Under the pieces are notes generated by a model. That model did not search any database and was not told where the DNA came from. It saw only the letters and a program-made list of their open reading frames with translations. 5,707 nucleotides of DNA from a candidate division FCPU426 bacterium. Its GTDB lineage: Bacteria; Oederibacteriota; JAAXVQ01; JAUVAV01. The stretch is taken from the NCBI GenBank assembly GCA_030619365.1, contig JAUXBQ010000171.1, forward strand, positions 1 to 5,707. Direction: 5' to 3'. A program made the translations under genes and the position numbers. This document shows, one piece after another, positions 1-5,627 of the stretch (the first letter of the stretch is position 1; each line of letters opens with the position of its first letter).

Positions 1-57
1 CCCAGCCGGGCCTGAGACCGCGTCCCAAAAATCAATTTCCTTTTCCGGTCGGTGCAT
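1..57 (-). CDS. Possible 5' end of an unidentified gene, truncated by the window edge
   Basis: Nineteen codons are open from an ATG at 55-57 to the left edge and read MHRPEKEIDFWDAVSGPAG. I do not recognise the protein. Three points support a real gene start. Base composition changes sharply here, from GC-rich coding-like sequence to AT-rich spacer. The peptide has a normal mix of charged and aromatic residues. A promoter-like pair sits at a sensible distance upstream (91-119). Against it, no clear Shine-Dalgarno sequence precedes the ATG. The plus-strand frames stop early: one at base 13-15, the others near 58-60 and 80-81, so a plus-strand gene tail is a weaker alternative. It would lie downstream of recG in the same direction but with its own promoter. 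No function can be assigned. Confidence 0.38.
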   Translation of the reverse strand, partial: MHRPEKEIDFWDAVSGPAG

Positions 58-90
58 ACTAAATTTGCCAAAGTCTAGTTGACAATATAA

Positions 91-119
91 AATATATCAT
101 AAACCGGGATAAAAATCAA
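91..119 (-). promoter_or_regulatory. Candidate sigma-70-type promoter for the left-edge gene
   Basis: On the minus strand TTGATT (114-119) and TATATT (91-96) are separated by exactly 17 bases. They match the -35 consensus at 4 of 6 positions and the -10 consensus at 5 of 6. Transcription would begin near 84, leaving a leader of roughly 27 bases before the ATG at 57. The region is AT-rich, so chance matches are likely. The exact spacing and the position in front of the open frame are the arguments in favour. Confidence 0.38.
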
Positions 120-130
120 ACCGTGTGTTC

Positions 131-156
131 AATAATTGATCGGTTTTTCAATTATT
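131..156. repeat. Perfect 9-bp inverted repeat in the recG downstream spacer
   Basis: AATAATTGA (131-139) and its exact reverse complement TCAATTATT (148-156) flank an 8-base loop. The arms are AT-rich and no T-run follows on the recG (minus) strand, so this is a poor intrinsic terminator for recG. It lies just upstream of the candidate promoter at 91-119 and might be a protein-binding site. The rest of 58-242 holds nothing else I can recognise, and there is no clear recG terminator. Confidence 0.5.
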
Positions 157-242
157 TTAATGGGTTTGTTTCAAATTGTAACTGTTTTTGGATTTTTTAG
201 TTTTCAGGAAGGTTATTCAGATAAATGTTTATTTTAAAAGAA

Positions 243-2663
243 TTATCCGGCCAGGGCCCTCTGTTCCCGCTCCTCGTAGACCCTGTGATAAACACGGGCA
301 AGCTGGGCATGCTCGGGTTTCCGCAGTTTGGGATCCGAAGCAATGAGGTTCATGGCAATATCCCTGGCCTTTTCGATCTGGTCTGCATCGCGTATCAGGT
401 TCGCCAATTTTAAATCCGGCAATCCGTGCTGCCTGAGTCCGAAGAACTCGCCAGGGCCGCGCAAGGCCAGGTCCTCCTCGGCCAGGCGAAATCCATCCCT
501 TACCTGGCTCACGATTTTCAGCCTGGCCCGGCCTTCCTCGGTCGTGGGATCCGCGATCAGGAAGCACACGGCTGCCGCGGTACCGCGCCCCACGCGGCCG
601 CGCAGTTGATGCAGGGAGGCCAGCCCAAACCGGTCGGCGTTTTCGATAATCATGACCGAGGCGTTGGAAATGTCCACGCCGACTTCAATGACCGAGGTCG
701 CAGCCAGGATTTCCAAGCGCCGCTCCTTAAAATCGGTCATGACCTGCTCCTTTTCCGCGGTTGTCAGACGCCCGTGCAGCAATCCCATTTTCCGCCCGGG
801 AAAAATGTGTTTCGACAAGCGCTCGTACTCCGTGGTCAGGGCCTTTAAATCCAACTTCTCAGACTCCTCGATCAGGGGGAACACAATGTATCCCTGCTGG
901 CCCGCGTCCAGGACGCGGCTTAAAGCCTCGTAGGCCCGGCGGCTGTTGGCGCGCGGCAGCCACTCGGTTTGCACGGGCAGGCGTCCGGGCGGCATTTCGT
1001 CCAGGGTGGTGACATCCAGGTCGCCGTAAACCGTCATGGCCAGGGTCCGGGGTATAGGCGTGGCGGTCATGACCAGCAGGTGCGGCTGGTCTCCCTTGGC
1101 GCGCAGCCGGGCCCGCTGCTGCACGCCGAAACGATGCTGCTCATCGACCACGGCCAGGCCCAGGTCCCTGAAATTAAGCTGCTCCTGCGTCAACGCGTGC
1201 GTGCCCACGGCCACCTGCACGCGGCCATCCGCCAGGGCCGCCTGGGCCGCGGCGCGGTCCCGGCCCTTGATCCCGGACGTAAACAATTCCAGGCGCACGC
1301 CGTATGGATCCAGGAGTTTTTTCAAATTCAGGTAATGCTGAACTGCCAGGACCTCGGTGGGCGCCATAATGGCCGCTTGTTTCCCACTGTCCACGGCCGC
1401 CAGCATGGCCAGCGCCGCCACGATGGTTTTTCCCGATCCGACGTCCCCCTGCAGCAGCCGGTGCATGGGACGGGCGGTAGACAGGTCTTGAAATATTTTC
1501 CGAACCGCCTGCTCCTGGGCCGAGGTCAAGGTAAAGGGCAATTCCGCCGAAAAACGCCGAACCAGCGGACCGTCCGTGCACAGGGGCCGGCTGACCTGGC
1601 GCTGGTAGCGCTGCTTGAGCCGGCTGACCGCTATCTGCTGGAGAAACAGTTCTTCGAAAACCAGGCGCTGCCGGGCCCGCTCCAGGCTTTCGAAATCCGG
1701 AGGGAAATGAATATCCCGCAGCGCCTGGTGCGCTGGCGGAAAGCCGCGCGACTGCGATACGGCTTGGGGCAGGATGTCCGGCGCCTGGTCTGAAACGCAG
1801 CGGACCACGCTATAGAGAATGCCCCTCAGCACGCGCTGCGAGAGCCGCTCGGTCAGAGGATAGACGGGAACAATCCGTCCGGTGTGAATTTTCTCCTCGC
1901 CTTCCTCTTCCAAAATCTCAAACTCCGGATTCATGATCTGCCAGGTCCGCTTGAAATCCACTTTACCGTGCAGCAGCACCAGCTCCCCGACCGGAAAGCG
2001 CTCACGTAAATAAGGTTGATTGAACCAGGTACCCGCGATCTGTCCGGTGCCGTCATCCAGGATGACCTTGGTGAGATTAAGCCCCCGGCGTATGGTGAAG
2101 GTTTGCCTGGCTTTCACGCGGCCGCTGATTGTGGTCACTTCCCCGGCCCGGCAGTCCTGAATACGGGTCAGATTGCGCCGATCCTGCCAATCCCGCGGAA
2201 AATACCTGAGCAGGTCCCCGGCCACATTGATCCCCAGTTTCTTCAGCAAGCGGGCCCGTTGCGGCCCGACACCCTTGACGTATTGCACGGGTTCCCGGAG
2301 ATCCAAGCGATGCTCCCGCGTCTCGGCCTGGGGCCGGGAAACTTTGGGTAGGGACGACGAAGGCGAAGCGCGCTCAGGCGGGCGCGCGAGACTGTCCAGC
2401 GCGTCGAACAGGGCAACGATCTTCTTGGTCCGGGATTCGGGTTCAGCCGGTCCATACCCCTCCAGGCAATCCAGCAGGCGGCCCACCTCCTCCGGCCCCA
2501 GCTTGGCCTGCGCGACCAGTTTTTCCCGGACACGTGGAATCCATTTTTCTATCCCGCCGCTCACGGCCGTGTCCCGGCACCTCGTGCGTTGCTCCAGGTC
2601 CAGGGGTTTGAAAAGCCAACGGACGGCTTCCAGCTTCTGCGCGTTTATTGTTTTTTCCTTCAT
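243..2663 (-). CDS. recG: ATP-dependent DNA helicase RecG
   Basis: RecG is a superfamily 2 translocase that reverses stalled forks and processes D-loops and other branched DNA during repair and recombination. The 806-residue product shows a helix-hairpin-helix-like stretch (VKGVGPQRARLLKKLGI, 129-145) and a wedge/OB-fold domain at about 175-255. The helicase motifs are all present: Walker A GDVGSGKT (406-413), motif II DEQH (507-510), motif III TATPIPRT (533-540) and motif VI LRGRVGRG (687-694). The RecG-typical GPGEFFGLRQHGLPDL lies at 736-751. It is about 110 residues longer than the E. coli enzyme because of an N-terminal extension (about 1-120), known from RecG of Thermotoga and several other lineages. 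The ATG at 2663 is preceded on its strand by AAGGG about 5 bases away. The gene ends in TAA and appears intact. It diverges from rpmB. Confidence 0.98.
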   Translation of the reverse strand: MKEKTINAQKLEAVRWLFKPLDLEQRTRCRDTAVSGGIEKWIPRVREKLVAQAKLGPEEVGRLLDCLEGYGPAEPESRTKKIVALFDALDSLARPPERASPSSSLPKVSRPQAETREHRLDLREPVQYVKGVGPQRARLLKKLGINVAGDLLRYFPRDWQDRRNLTRIQDCRAGEVTTISGRVKARQTFTIRRGLNLTKVILDDGTGQIAGTWFNQPYLRERFPVGELVLLHGKVDFKRTWQIMNPEFEILEEEGEEKIHTGRIVPVYPLTERLSQRVLRGILYSVVRCVSDQAPDILPQAVSQSRGFPPAHQALRDIHFPPDFESLERARQRLVFEELFLQQIAVSRLKQRYQRQVSRPLCTDGPLVRRFSAELPFTLTSAQEQAVRKIFQDLSTARPMHRLLQGDVGSGKTIVAALAMLAAVDSGKQAAIMAPTEVLAVQHYLNLKKLLDPYGVRLELFTSGIKGRDRAAAQAALADGRVQVAVGTHALTQEQLNFRDLGLAVVDEQHRFGVQQRARLRAKGDQPHLLVMTATPIPRTLAMTVYGDLDVTTLDEMPPGRLPVQTEWLPRANSRRAYEALSRVLDAGQQGYIVFPLIEESEKLDLKALTTEYERLSKHIFPGRKMGLLHGRLTTAEKEQVMTDFKERRLEILAATSVIEVGVDISNASVMIIENADRFGLASLHQLRGRVGRGTAAAVCFLIADPTTEEGRARLKIVSQVRDGFRLAEEDLALRGPGEFFGLRQHGLPDLKLANLIRDADQIEKARDIAMNLIASDPKLRKPEHAQLARVYHRVYEEREQRALAG

Positions 2664-2670
2664 TTTTCCC

Positions 2671-2699
2671 TTGCCTTGCTCAGACGATCGTGATAGATT
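2671..2699 (+). promoter_or_regulatory. Candidate rpmB promoter (extended -10)
   Basis: TTGCCT (2671-2676) and TAGATT (2694-2699) are 17 bases apart, each matching the sigma-70 consensus at 4 of 6 positions. TG at 2691-2692 gives the TGn extended -10 form. Transcription would begin around 2706, leaving a short leader of about 28 bases with the Shine-Dalgarno AGGAG at 2721-2725. No convincing promoter for the divergent recG was found in this 70-base intergenic region. Confidence 0.42.
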
Positions 2700-2709
2700 T
2701 GGCGTCTGA
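2680..2709. repeat. Perfect 7-bp inverted repeat overlapping the rpmB promoter
   Basis: TCAGACG (2680-2686) and CGTCTGA (2703-2709) are exact reverse complements with 16 bases between them. The interval contains the candidate -10 box and the arms reach the expected start site, a placement compatible with an operator. A run of five T (2710-2714) follows the right arm, so a weak intrinsic terminator for plus-strand transcripts from upstream is an alternative. An 8-base palindrome ACGATCGT (2684-2691) overlaps the left arm. Confidence 0.45.
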
Positions 2710-2733
2710 TTTTTCTAAAGAGGAGAAAGTTCC

Positions 2734-2928
2734 ATGGCGGTTAAATGCGTTATCTGTAACAAAACACAACAAGTCGGATTCAAGGTTTCGCACTCCATGC
2801 GGCATACCAAGCGCACTTGGCAGCCTAATTTACAGAAGGTCCGCGCGGAAATCAATGGTTCGGTCAAGCGCGTCACGGTCTGCACCCGCTGCCTGCGTTC
2901 CAACAAGGTGAAAAAAGTCGTCTCGTAA
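2734..2928 (+). CDS. rpmB: 50S ribosomal protein L28 (bL28)
   Basis: L28 is a small basic protein of the large ribosomal subunit. The 64-residue product carries the family signature: VSHSMRHTKRTWQPNLQKVR (18-37), then KRVTVCTRCLRS (45-56). Two CxxC pairs (C5/C8 and C50/C53) make this the zinc-binding form of the protein; many bacteria have a cysteine-free form. Length is typical, and the ATG is preceded by a strong AGGAG (2721-2725) with an 8-base spacer. The gene is monocistronic here, with its own promoter candidate upstream and an intrinsic terminator starting about 17 bases after its TAA. Such isolation is common for rpmB. It diverges from recG and converges with the HNH endonuclease gene. 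Confidence 0.97.
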   Translation: MAVKCVICNKTQQVGFKVSHSMRHTKRTWQPNLQKVRAEINGSVKRVTVCTRCLRSNKVKKVVS

Positions 2929-2945
2929 TCCGATCCCAGTATACC

Positions 2946-2979
2946 GGCCCCGGGGAACCCCTCCCTGGGGCTTTTTTTT
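2946..2979 (+). terminator. Intrinsic terminator of rpmB
   Basis: GCCCC (2947-2951) pairs with GGGGC (2967-2971). The interior also holds GGGG (2952-2955) and CCCC (2958-2961), which could extend or compete with the stem. Eight consecutive T (2972-2979) follow immediately. Position just after the rpmB stop, high GC in the stem and the T-run make this a clear rho-independent terminator for plus-strand transcription. Confidence 0.85.
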
Positions 2980-2991
2980 AAAAGACTTATC

Positions 2992-3020
2992 CACGAAATA
3001 CACTAAATAGCACGAAAATA
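2992..3020. repeat. Short degenerate tandem repeat (3 units of 9-10 bp)
   Basis: Three consecutive units read CACGAAATA (2992-3000), CACTAAATAG (3001-3010) and CACGAAAATA (3011-3020). Runs of this CACGAAA-type unit are, from memory, a common dispersed intergenic element in Desulfobacterota and other environmental genomes. I cannot test copy number from this window. It lies in the convergent spacer between rpmB and the HNH gene, at the border between housekeeping and accessory DNA. Confidence 0.55.
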
Positions 3021-3066
3021 TTATTGCTGCCAAAATCACTCTGACAAAACACACAAATCAAATGTC

Positions 3067-3091
3067 ATTCCCGCATGATTTTAGCGGGAAT
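3067..3091. repeat. REP-like palindrome (ATTCCCGC...GCGGGAAT)
   Basis: ATTCCCGC (3067-3074) and GCGGGAAT (3084-3091) form a perfect 8-bp stem around a 9-base loop. The surrounding TCATTCCCGC...GCGGGAATCCA resembles the ATTCCC-N-GGGAAT palindromes widely dispersed in proteobacterial intergenic regions (for example Neisseria dRS3). No T-run follows on either strand, so it is not a classical terminator, though it could still stabilise the 3' end of the HNH transcript ending about 40 bases away. Apart from this, the tandem units and the terminator, 2929-3133 holds nothing I recognise. Confidence 0.65.
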
Positions 3092-3133
3092 CCAGGCGCT
3101 TGTAAAATAATTTTCGCTTTTAATAAATTGAAT

Positions 3134-3865
3134 TTACCGTTTGACCAGCCGGCGCATTGCCTGGTTGGCGAGCTTCTCTCTCAACTCTCCGATTCCCAAC
3201 GGTGGATTTGAAGTATGCAGCATGGCATGGCAGTTTGGGCAAACGGGAACAAGATCAAGGAATGGTTTGACCTTATAATCAGAACGTCGTCCGGCAAGTT
3301 GTTTTTTGTGGTGCACATGGATGAAGTGTTTACCGATCTCACCATACTTATCTTGAAAGGTCAGGCCACACACTTGGCAAGAATAGCCATGACGCTTCAG
3401 GCAGGCCGCTCTTGCCTTTGGGTCACGCTCATAAGCATTGACTGTGATTCGTTTCTTCGCTCCTTCCACATACTCCTTTTCATCAGCTAGGTCCCCGGCG
3501 TGCACATTATCCACTGGGACATCGGTTCTTCGTGCATACGCGGGGATCGATGCTAAGCGCCTCTGCGCTTCCGCAAGTTCATCCGAAGTGAATAGAGGTC
3601 GAAAACGAGGTTGGAGAATAAGGCTTTCCAAGGATAAGTCGGGCCGGCCGGATTCGACGAGGGCCCGGAATCCTTTCTGATCCGACGGATTGTCGAGCTT
3701 CTTAGAGAGCATTCTTTTGGCCGTGGCAAGACCGCCGTTACTTTTAACGGCACGTAAAAAGTATCTACCCCAGTACCCGGTTTCCTTACCGGCCTTGTTG
3801 TATGCGGCAAGCATTTCGTCGTGAAGCTGGTCTTTTAGCTCCATTGTTTCACTAACCAACTTCAA
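3134..3865 (-). CDS. HNH endonuclease, possible restriction nuclease
   Basis: This 243-residue protein ends in an HNH nuclease domain of the zinc-supported, McrA-like kind. C163/C166 (CQVC) and C209/C212 (CPNC) form the probable zinc site. FIHVHHKK (181-188) supplies the catalytic histidines, and the second half of the motif is VPVCPNCHAMLH (206-217). An N-terminal part of about 110 residues, including GGLATAKRML (44-53) and SGRPDLSLESLIL (72-84), resembles the leading region of many HNH proteins annotated only as HNH endonucleases; its role is unknown. The longest frame starts at TTG (3865) with no Shine-Dalgarno. ATG at 3842-3844 (residue 8, MELKDQL) fits the family start better and lies 7 bases after a small upstream frame, so coupled translation is plausible. 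It follows the methyltransferase on the same strand. A restriction role is inferred from context only. Confidence 0.88.
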   Translation of the reverse strand: MKLVSETMELKDQLHDEMLAAYNKAGKETGYWGRYFLRAVKSNGGLATAKRMLSKKLDNPSDQKGFRALVESGRPDLSLESLILQPRFRPLFTSDELAEAQRRLASIPAYARRTDVPVDNVHAGDLADEKEYVEGAKKRITVNAYERDPKARAACLKRHGYSCQVCGLTFQDKYGEIGKHFIHVHHKKQLAGRRSDYKVKPFLDLVPVCPNCHAMLHTSNPPLGIGELREKLANQAMRRLVKR

Positions 3866-3908
3866 GCATATGCAGCAGCATCACGTTCCGGAAATTAGGA
3901 ATCGCCAT
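3852..3908 (-). other. Small 18-codon open frame resembling an Mrr N-terminus
   Basis: ATG at 3906-3908 begins MAIPNFRNVMLLHMLEVG and stops at TAG (3852-3854). A strong Shine-Dalgarno (AAGGTGGG, 3914-3921) sits 5 bases upstream, better than that of any other gene in this locus. The MAIP-F---ML pattern resembles the start of the N-terminal winged-helix domain of Mrr-type restriction proteins. It may be a remnant of an Mrr-like gene cut at the junction with the HNH gene. It may instead be a translated leader that delivers ribosomes to the HNH ATG 7 bases beyond its stop, or a former N-terminus lost by frameshift; its frame differs from the HNH frame. Eighteen residues are too few to decide homology. 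Confidence 0.4.
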
Positions 3909-3932
3909 TTTTTCCCACCTTTTGTCCAACAT

Positions 3933-3952
3933 TGCTGATAATTTGATCAGCA
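3933..3952. promoter_or_regulatory. Perfect 7-bp palindrome, operator candidate before the HNH gene
   Basis: TGCTGAT (3933-3939) and ATCAGCA (3946-3952) are exact reverse complements around the 6-base AATTTG. The palindrome covers the -10 box of the promoter candidate at 3941-3970. No T-run follows, so it is not a terminator. Restriction-modification loci are often controlled by small DNA-binding regulators acting on such symmetrical sites, but no regulator gene is visible in this window. Confidence 0.45.
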
Positions 3953-3970
3953 GGATTCATGTTTTATCAA
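3941..3970 (-). promoter_or_regulatory. Candidate promoter for the small frame and the HNH gene
   Basis: On the minus strand TTGATA (3965-3970, 5 of 6 to consensus) and TCAAAT (3941-3946, 4 of 6) are 18 bases apart. Transcription would begin near 3934, about 26 bases before the Shine-Dalgarno-led ATG at 3908. This would let the endonuclease be expressed separately from the methyltransferase upstream. The overlap with the palindrome at 3933-3952 suggests possible repression. Confidence 0.35.
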
Positions 3971-3980
3971 TCCCATAGCG

Positions 3981-4034
3981 GCATAACGCCACGGATCAGC
4001 GGCGGCTACAAGTCGTTCGCTGCATTCGTTTGAT
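3981..4034 (-). repeat. Imperfect inverted repeat over the methyltransferase stop, weakly attC-like
   Basis: Read on the minus strand, the 54-base element begins ATCAAAC and ends GTTATGC. Outer arms AACG/CGTT and inner arms CAGCG/CGCTG are complementary, and one side has extra unpaired bases (8 against 4). Integron attC sites have the form RYYYAAC...GTTRRRY with unequal arms and are usually somewhat longer. Only the AAC/GTT ends and the overall layout fit, and both outer boxes deviate from consensus. It overlaps the last codons of the methyltransferase (AIKRMQRTTCSRR), which look like an added tail beyond the family-typical LGLFG ending. A plain dispersed palindrome is equally possible. Confidence 0.25.
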
Positions 4035-5627
4035 AGCGGGCGATTCTTCGCCATCACCGAATAAACCGAGCTGACTGCTGTTCAGACGCGCTTTAAGTCT
4101 CGGGATCAACTCGGCTATTTCAGTCGCGTCCACGTTTGATAGTTCGCTAGGTTCGAGCTTATGGAGGCCACCGCCATAAACACGACCTTCACTGAGAAAT
4201 CGGTCCGGAGCGATTTGGTTAAGCGCAATCCAAACTCGGCGAATCAGGGTGGAATCATCTTTCATTGCTCGCGCGAGAATCGGTGTTGGATACATTGCGA
4301 GATAGACGTTAGCCACAGTGGCCCTCGAGTTGTTGAGGATAAAGCGGAAAGGTCTTCCGTTCCTCGCATCGACGCGCCCGAGATATGTGCAGACGATCGG
4401 AGCTGGCGGGCGATTCTCCTGCGCGTACCAAGGGTCACGATGTCGGCAAAGGTAGCGTTCATGAATACCTTGTGACCTGCCATTTTGGAGATAAGCTAAG
4501 AGGGCGGGATAACGCCCGACGATGCCCTCTTCCGAAAGTCGCGTATCAAGTAGAAACAGCCTATGTTCAAGTAGTGGCACTCTATTTTCATCCGCCAATA
4601 CCTCGTTGTCTGGCAGATAGCGTGGGCTTGGCAATATTGGGCGAAATAATTCCAACGGCAAGCTACGCGAAGCGATGCCCTCGGCATCGAGTATAAAATA
4701 TTTATTATCACCCGTCGCAAGCCCTCGCTTGATTTGAAAAAAATCCGCTAGGGTCGGGCCAGCAATCTTATTGCGGATAGCGGCCATCGGGAAGCGTGTC
4801 CATTTTGGCTCACATGCCAGATCTTTGGAAGGAATTTCACGCGAAATCATCGGTTTAGAAAGTGTACCGCCAAAGGTAAACCTAACGGCGTGATTTTTCG
4901 GTGATGGAGCTTTGCGGAACCAGACAACCGCCGACGAGACCAAGGCATCTGCAAACTGCACTTCGTTAGGGTCAAAGCGGTGAATATGTAAAAGTGTTAC
5001 CTTGTCGAGAAGATAGCGCTTTACGACCTGCCCGTAGTTAACGTCCATGAATTCGCTCGGTATGAGCCAACCTGCAATGCCTTCTTCAGCCATCCATGCG
5101 TGCGACAGGCAGAGAAAATGGCAGTAGAGTCCACTAAGGCCGCTAAGCTTCATCCCGCTTGCGTTATAAGTGCTTGCCTGCAATCGAAGTTTGTCTCCGT
5201 TTTGCAGAAAATGATGTCGGACATAAGGTGGATTGCAAATAACGAGATTAAACCTGGGAGTGGATTTTTCGCGCGTGAAATCGGCATGCTTAATCATGAG
5301 CCCCGAGTTCTTCCATAGCTGCGAGGTCGGTTTTTCGAAATAAGAATCGATCTCGAAACCGAGCGCCTCTATAATTTGCTGTTTTTGAAAAACTTTTCGA
5401 AGAGCTGAATAGAATGCTCCGGTTCCAATTGCAGGATCGAAAAAACGCACCTACTCGCCTTTGTTAAAAAGAGTTGAAGCGTACTCAAGTATATCCACAG
5501 CCAGAGCGATTGGCGTCGCGAACTGGCCGAGACGGTTTTTCTCGGCCTGCCCCTTGAGAGCATCGAGCTCGTTCTGAAGCGCCGAGCGCCGCTCTTCAAG
5601 AATGTTAATCGTCTGGTCCATAGTCAT
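3996..5627 (-). pseudogene. N6-adenine-type DNA methyltransferase interrupted by an in-frame TAG
   Basis: The full frame encodes 543 residues plus one internal amber codon (5451-5453, position 59). It belongs with gamma-type amino-methyltransferases of Eco57I/PstI-like restriction-modification systems, which transfer a methyl group from S-adenosylmethionine to adenine in a target site. Before the amber lies a motif X region (LGQFATP, then a helix). Directly after it come motif I DPAIGTGAF (63-71 counting the amber), an acidic motif II GFEID (about 90-94) and motif IV NPPY (132-135). A specificity-like half follows, with KRGLATGDNKYFIL (300-313), PAPIVCTYLGR and RVYGGGLHKLEP. ATG at 5625-5627 overlaps the previous gene's TGA; ATG at 5619-5621 is an alternative. 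The uninterrupted part starts at GTG 5448-5450 and gives 484 residues lacking motif X, so activity is doubtful. Nonsense mutation, readthrough and sequencing error all remain possible. Family is certain; sequence specificity is unknown. Confidence 0.85.
5451..5453 (-). other. In-frame amber codon inside the methyltransferase
   Basis: CTA on the plus strand is TAG in the methyltransferase frame. It separates NKGE from VRFFDPAIGTG with no frame change, and both sides match the family without a gap. A lysine, glutamine or glutamate codon would become TAG by one substitution. All identifiable complete genes here end in TAA or TGA, so TAG is not used as a terminal stop by any of them. Confidence 0.9.

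Noticed and set aside
131..156. 9-bp inverted repeat as the recG terminator
   Set aside because: On the recG strand the right arm is followed by GAACACACGG and not by a T-run, the stem is AT-rich, and it lies about 90 bases past the stop.
225..413. 62-residue plus-strand frame preceded by AGGAAGG-like sequence
   Set aside because: Almost all of it is antisense to the conserved C-terminus of recG, and the purine stretch is too far from the ATG to act as its ribosome binding site.
969..1793. 274-residue plus-strand open frame inside recG
   Set aside because: It is antisense to the conserved helicase core and arises from the GC-rich codon pattern of recG. Its composition is low-complexity, rich in G, R, H and Q, with no recognisable domain.
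2173..2709. 178-residue plus-strand open frame spanning the recG start and the rpmB promoter
   Set aside because: It is arginine/serine-rich shadow translation of recG and would run through the rpmB regulatory region.
2929..3133. CRISPR-like or origin-like repeats
   Set aside because: The repeat units are only 9-10 bases with no spacers between them, and no DnaA-box cluster was seen.
3895..3960. 21-codon minus-strand frame starting MNPADQIISNVG
   Set aside because: It contains the operator-like palindrome and the ribosome binding site of the next small frame, and its own ribosome binding site is weak.
5451..5453. TAG as pyrrolysine or a recoded stop
   Set aside because: No Pyl machinery is visible, and the position (a loop before motif I) gives no reason for an unusual residue. 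The small Mrr-like frame also ends in TAG, and readthrough there would gain nothing because TGA follows at once. Not excluded, but less likely than mutation or error.
5369..5599. 76-residue minus-strand frame overlapping the methyltransferase 5' region
   Set aside because: It is out of frame with the clear motif X and motif I coding sequence, which explains the same bases better.
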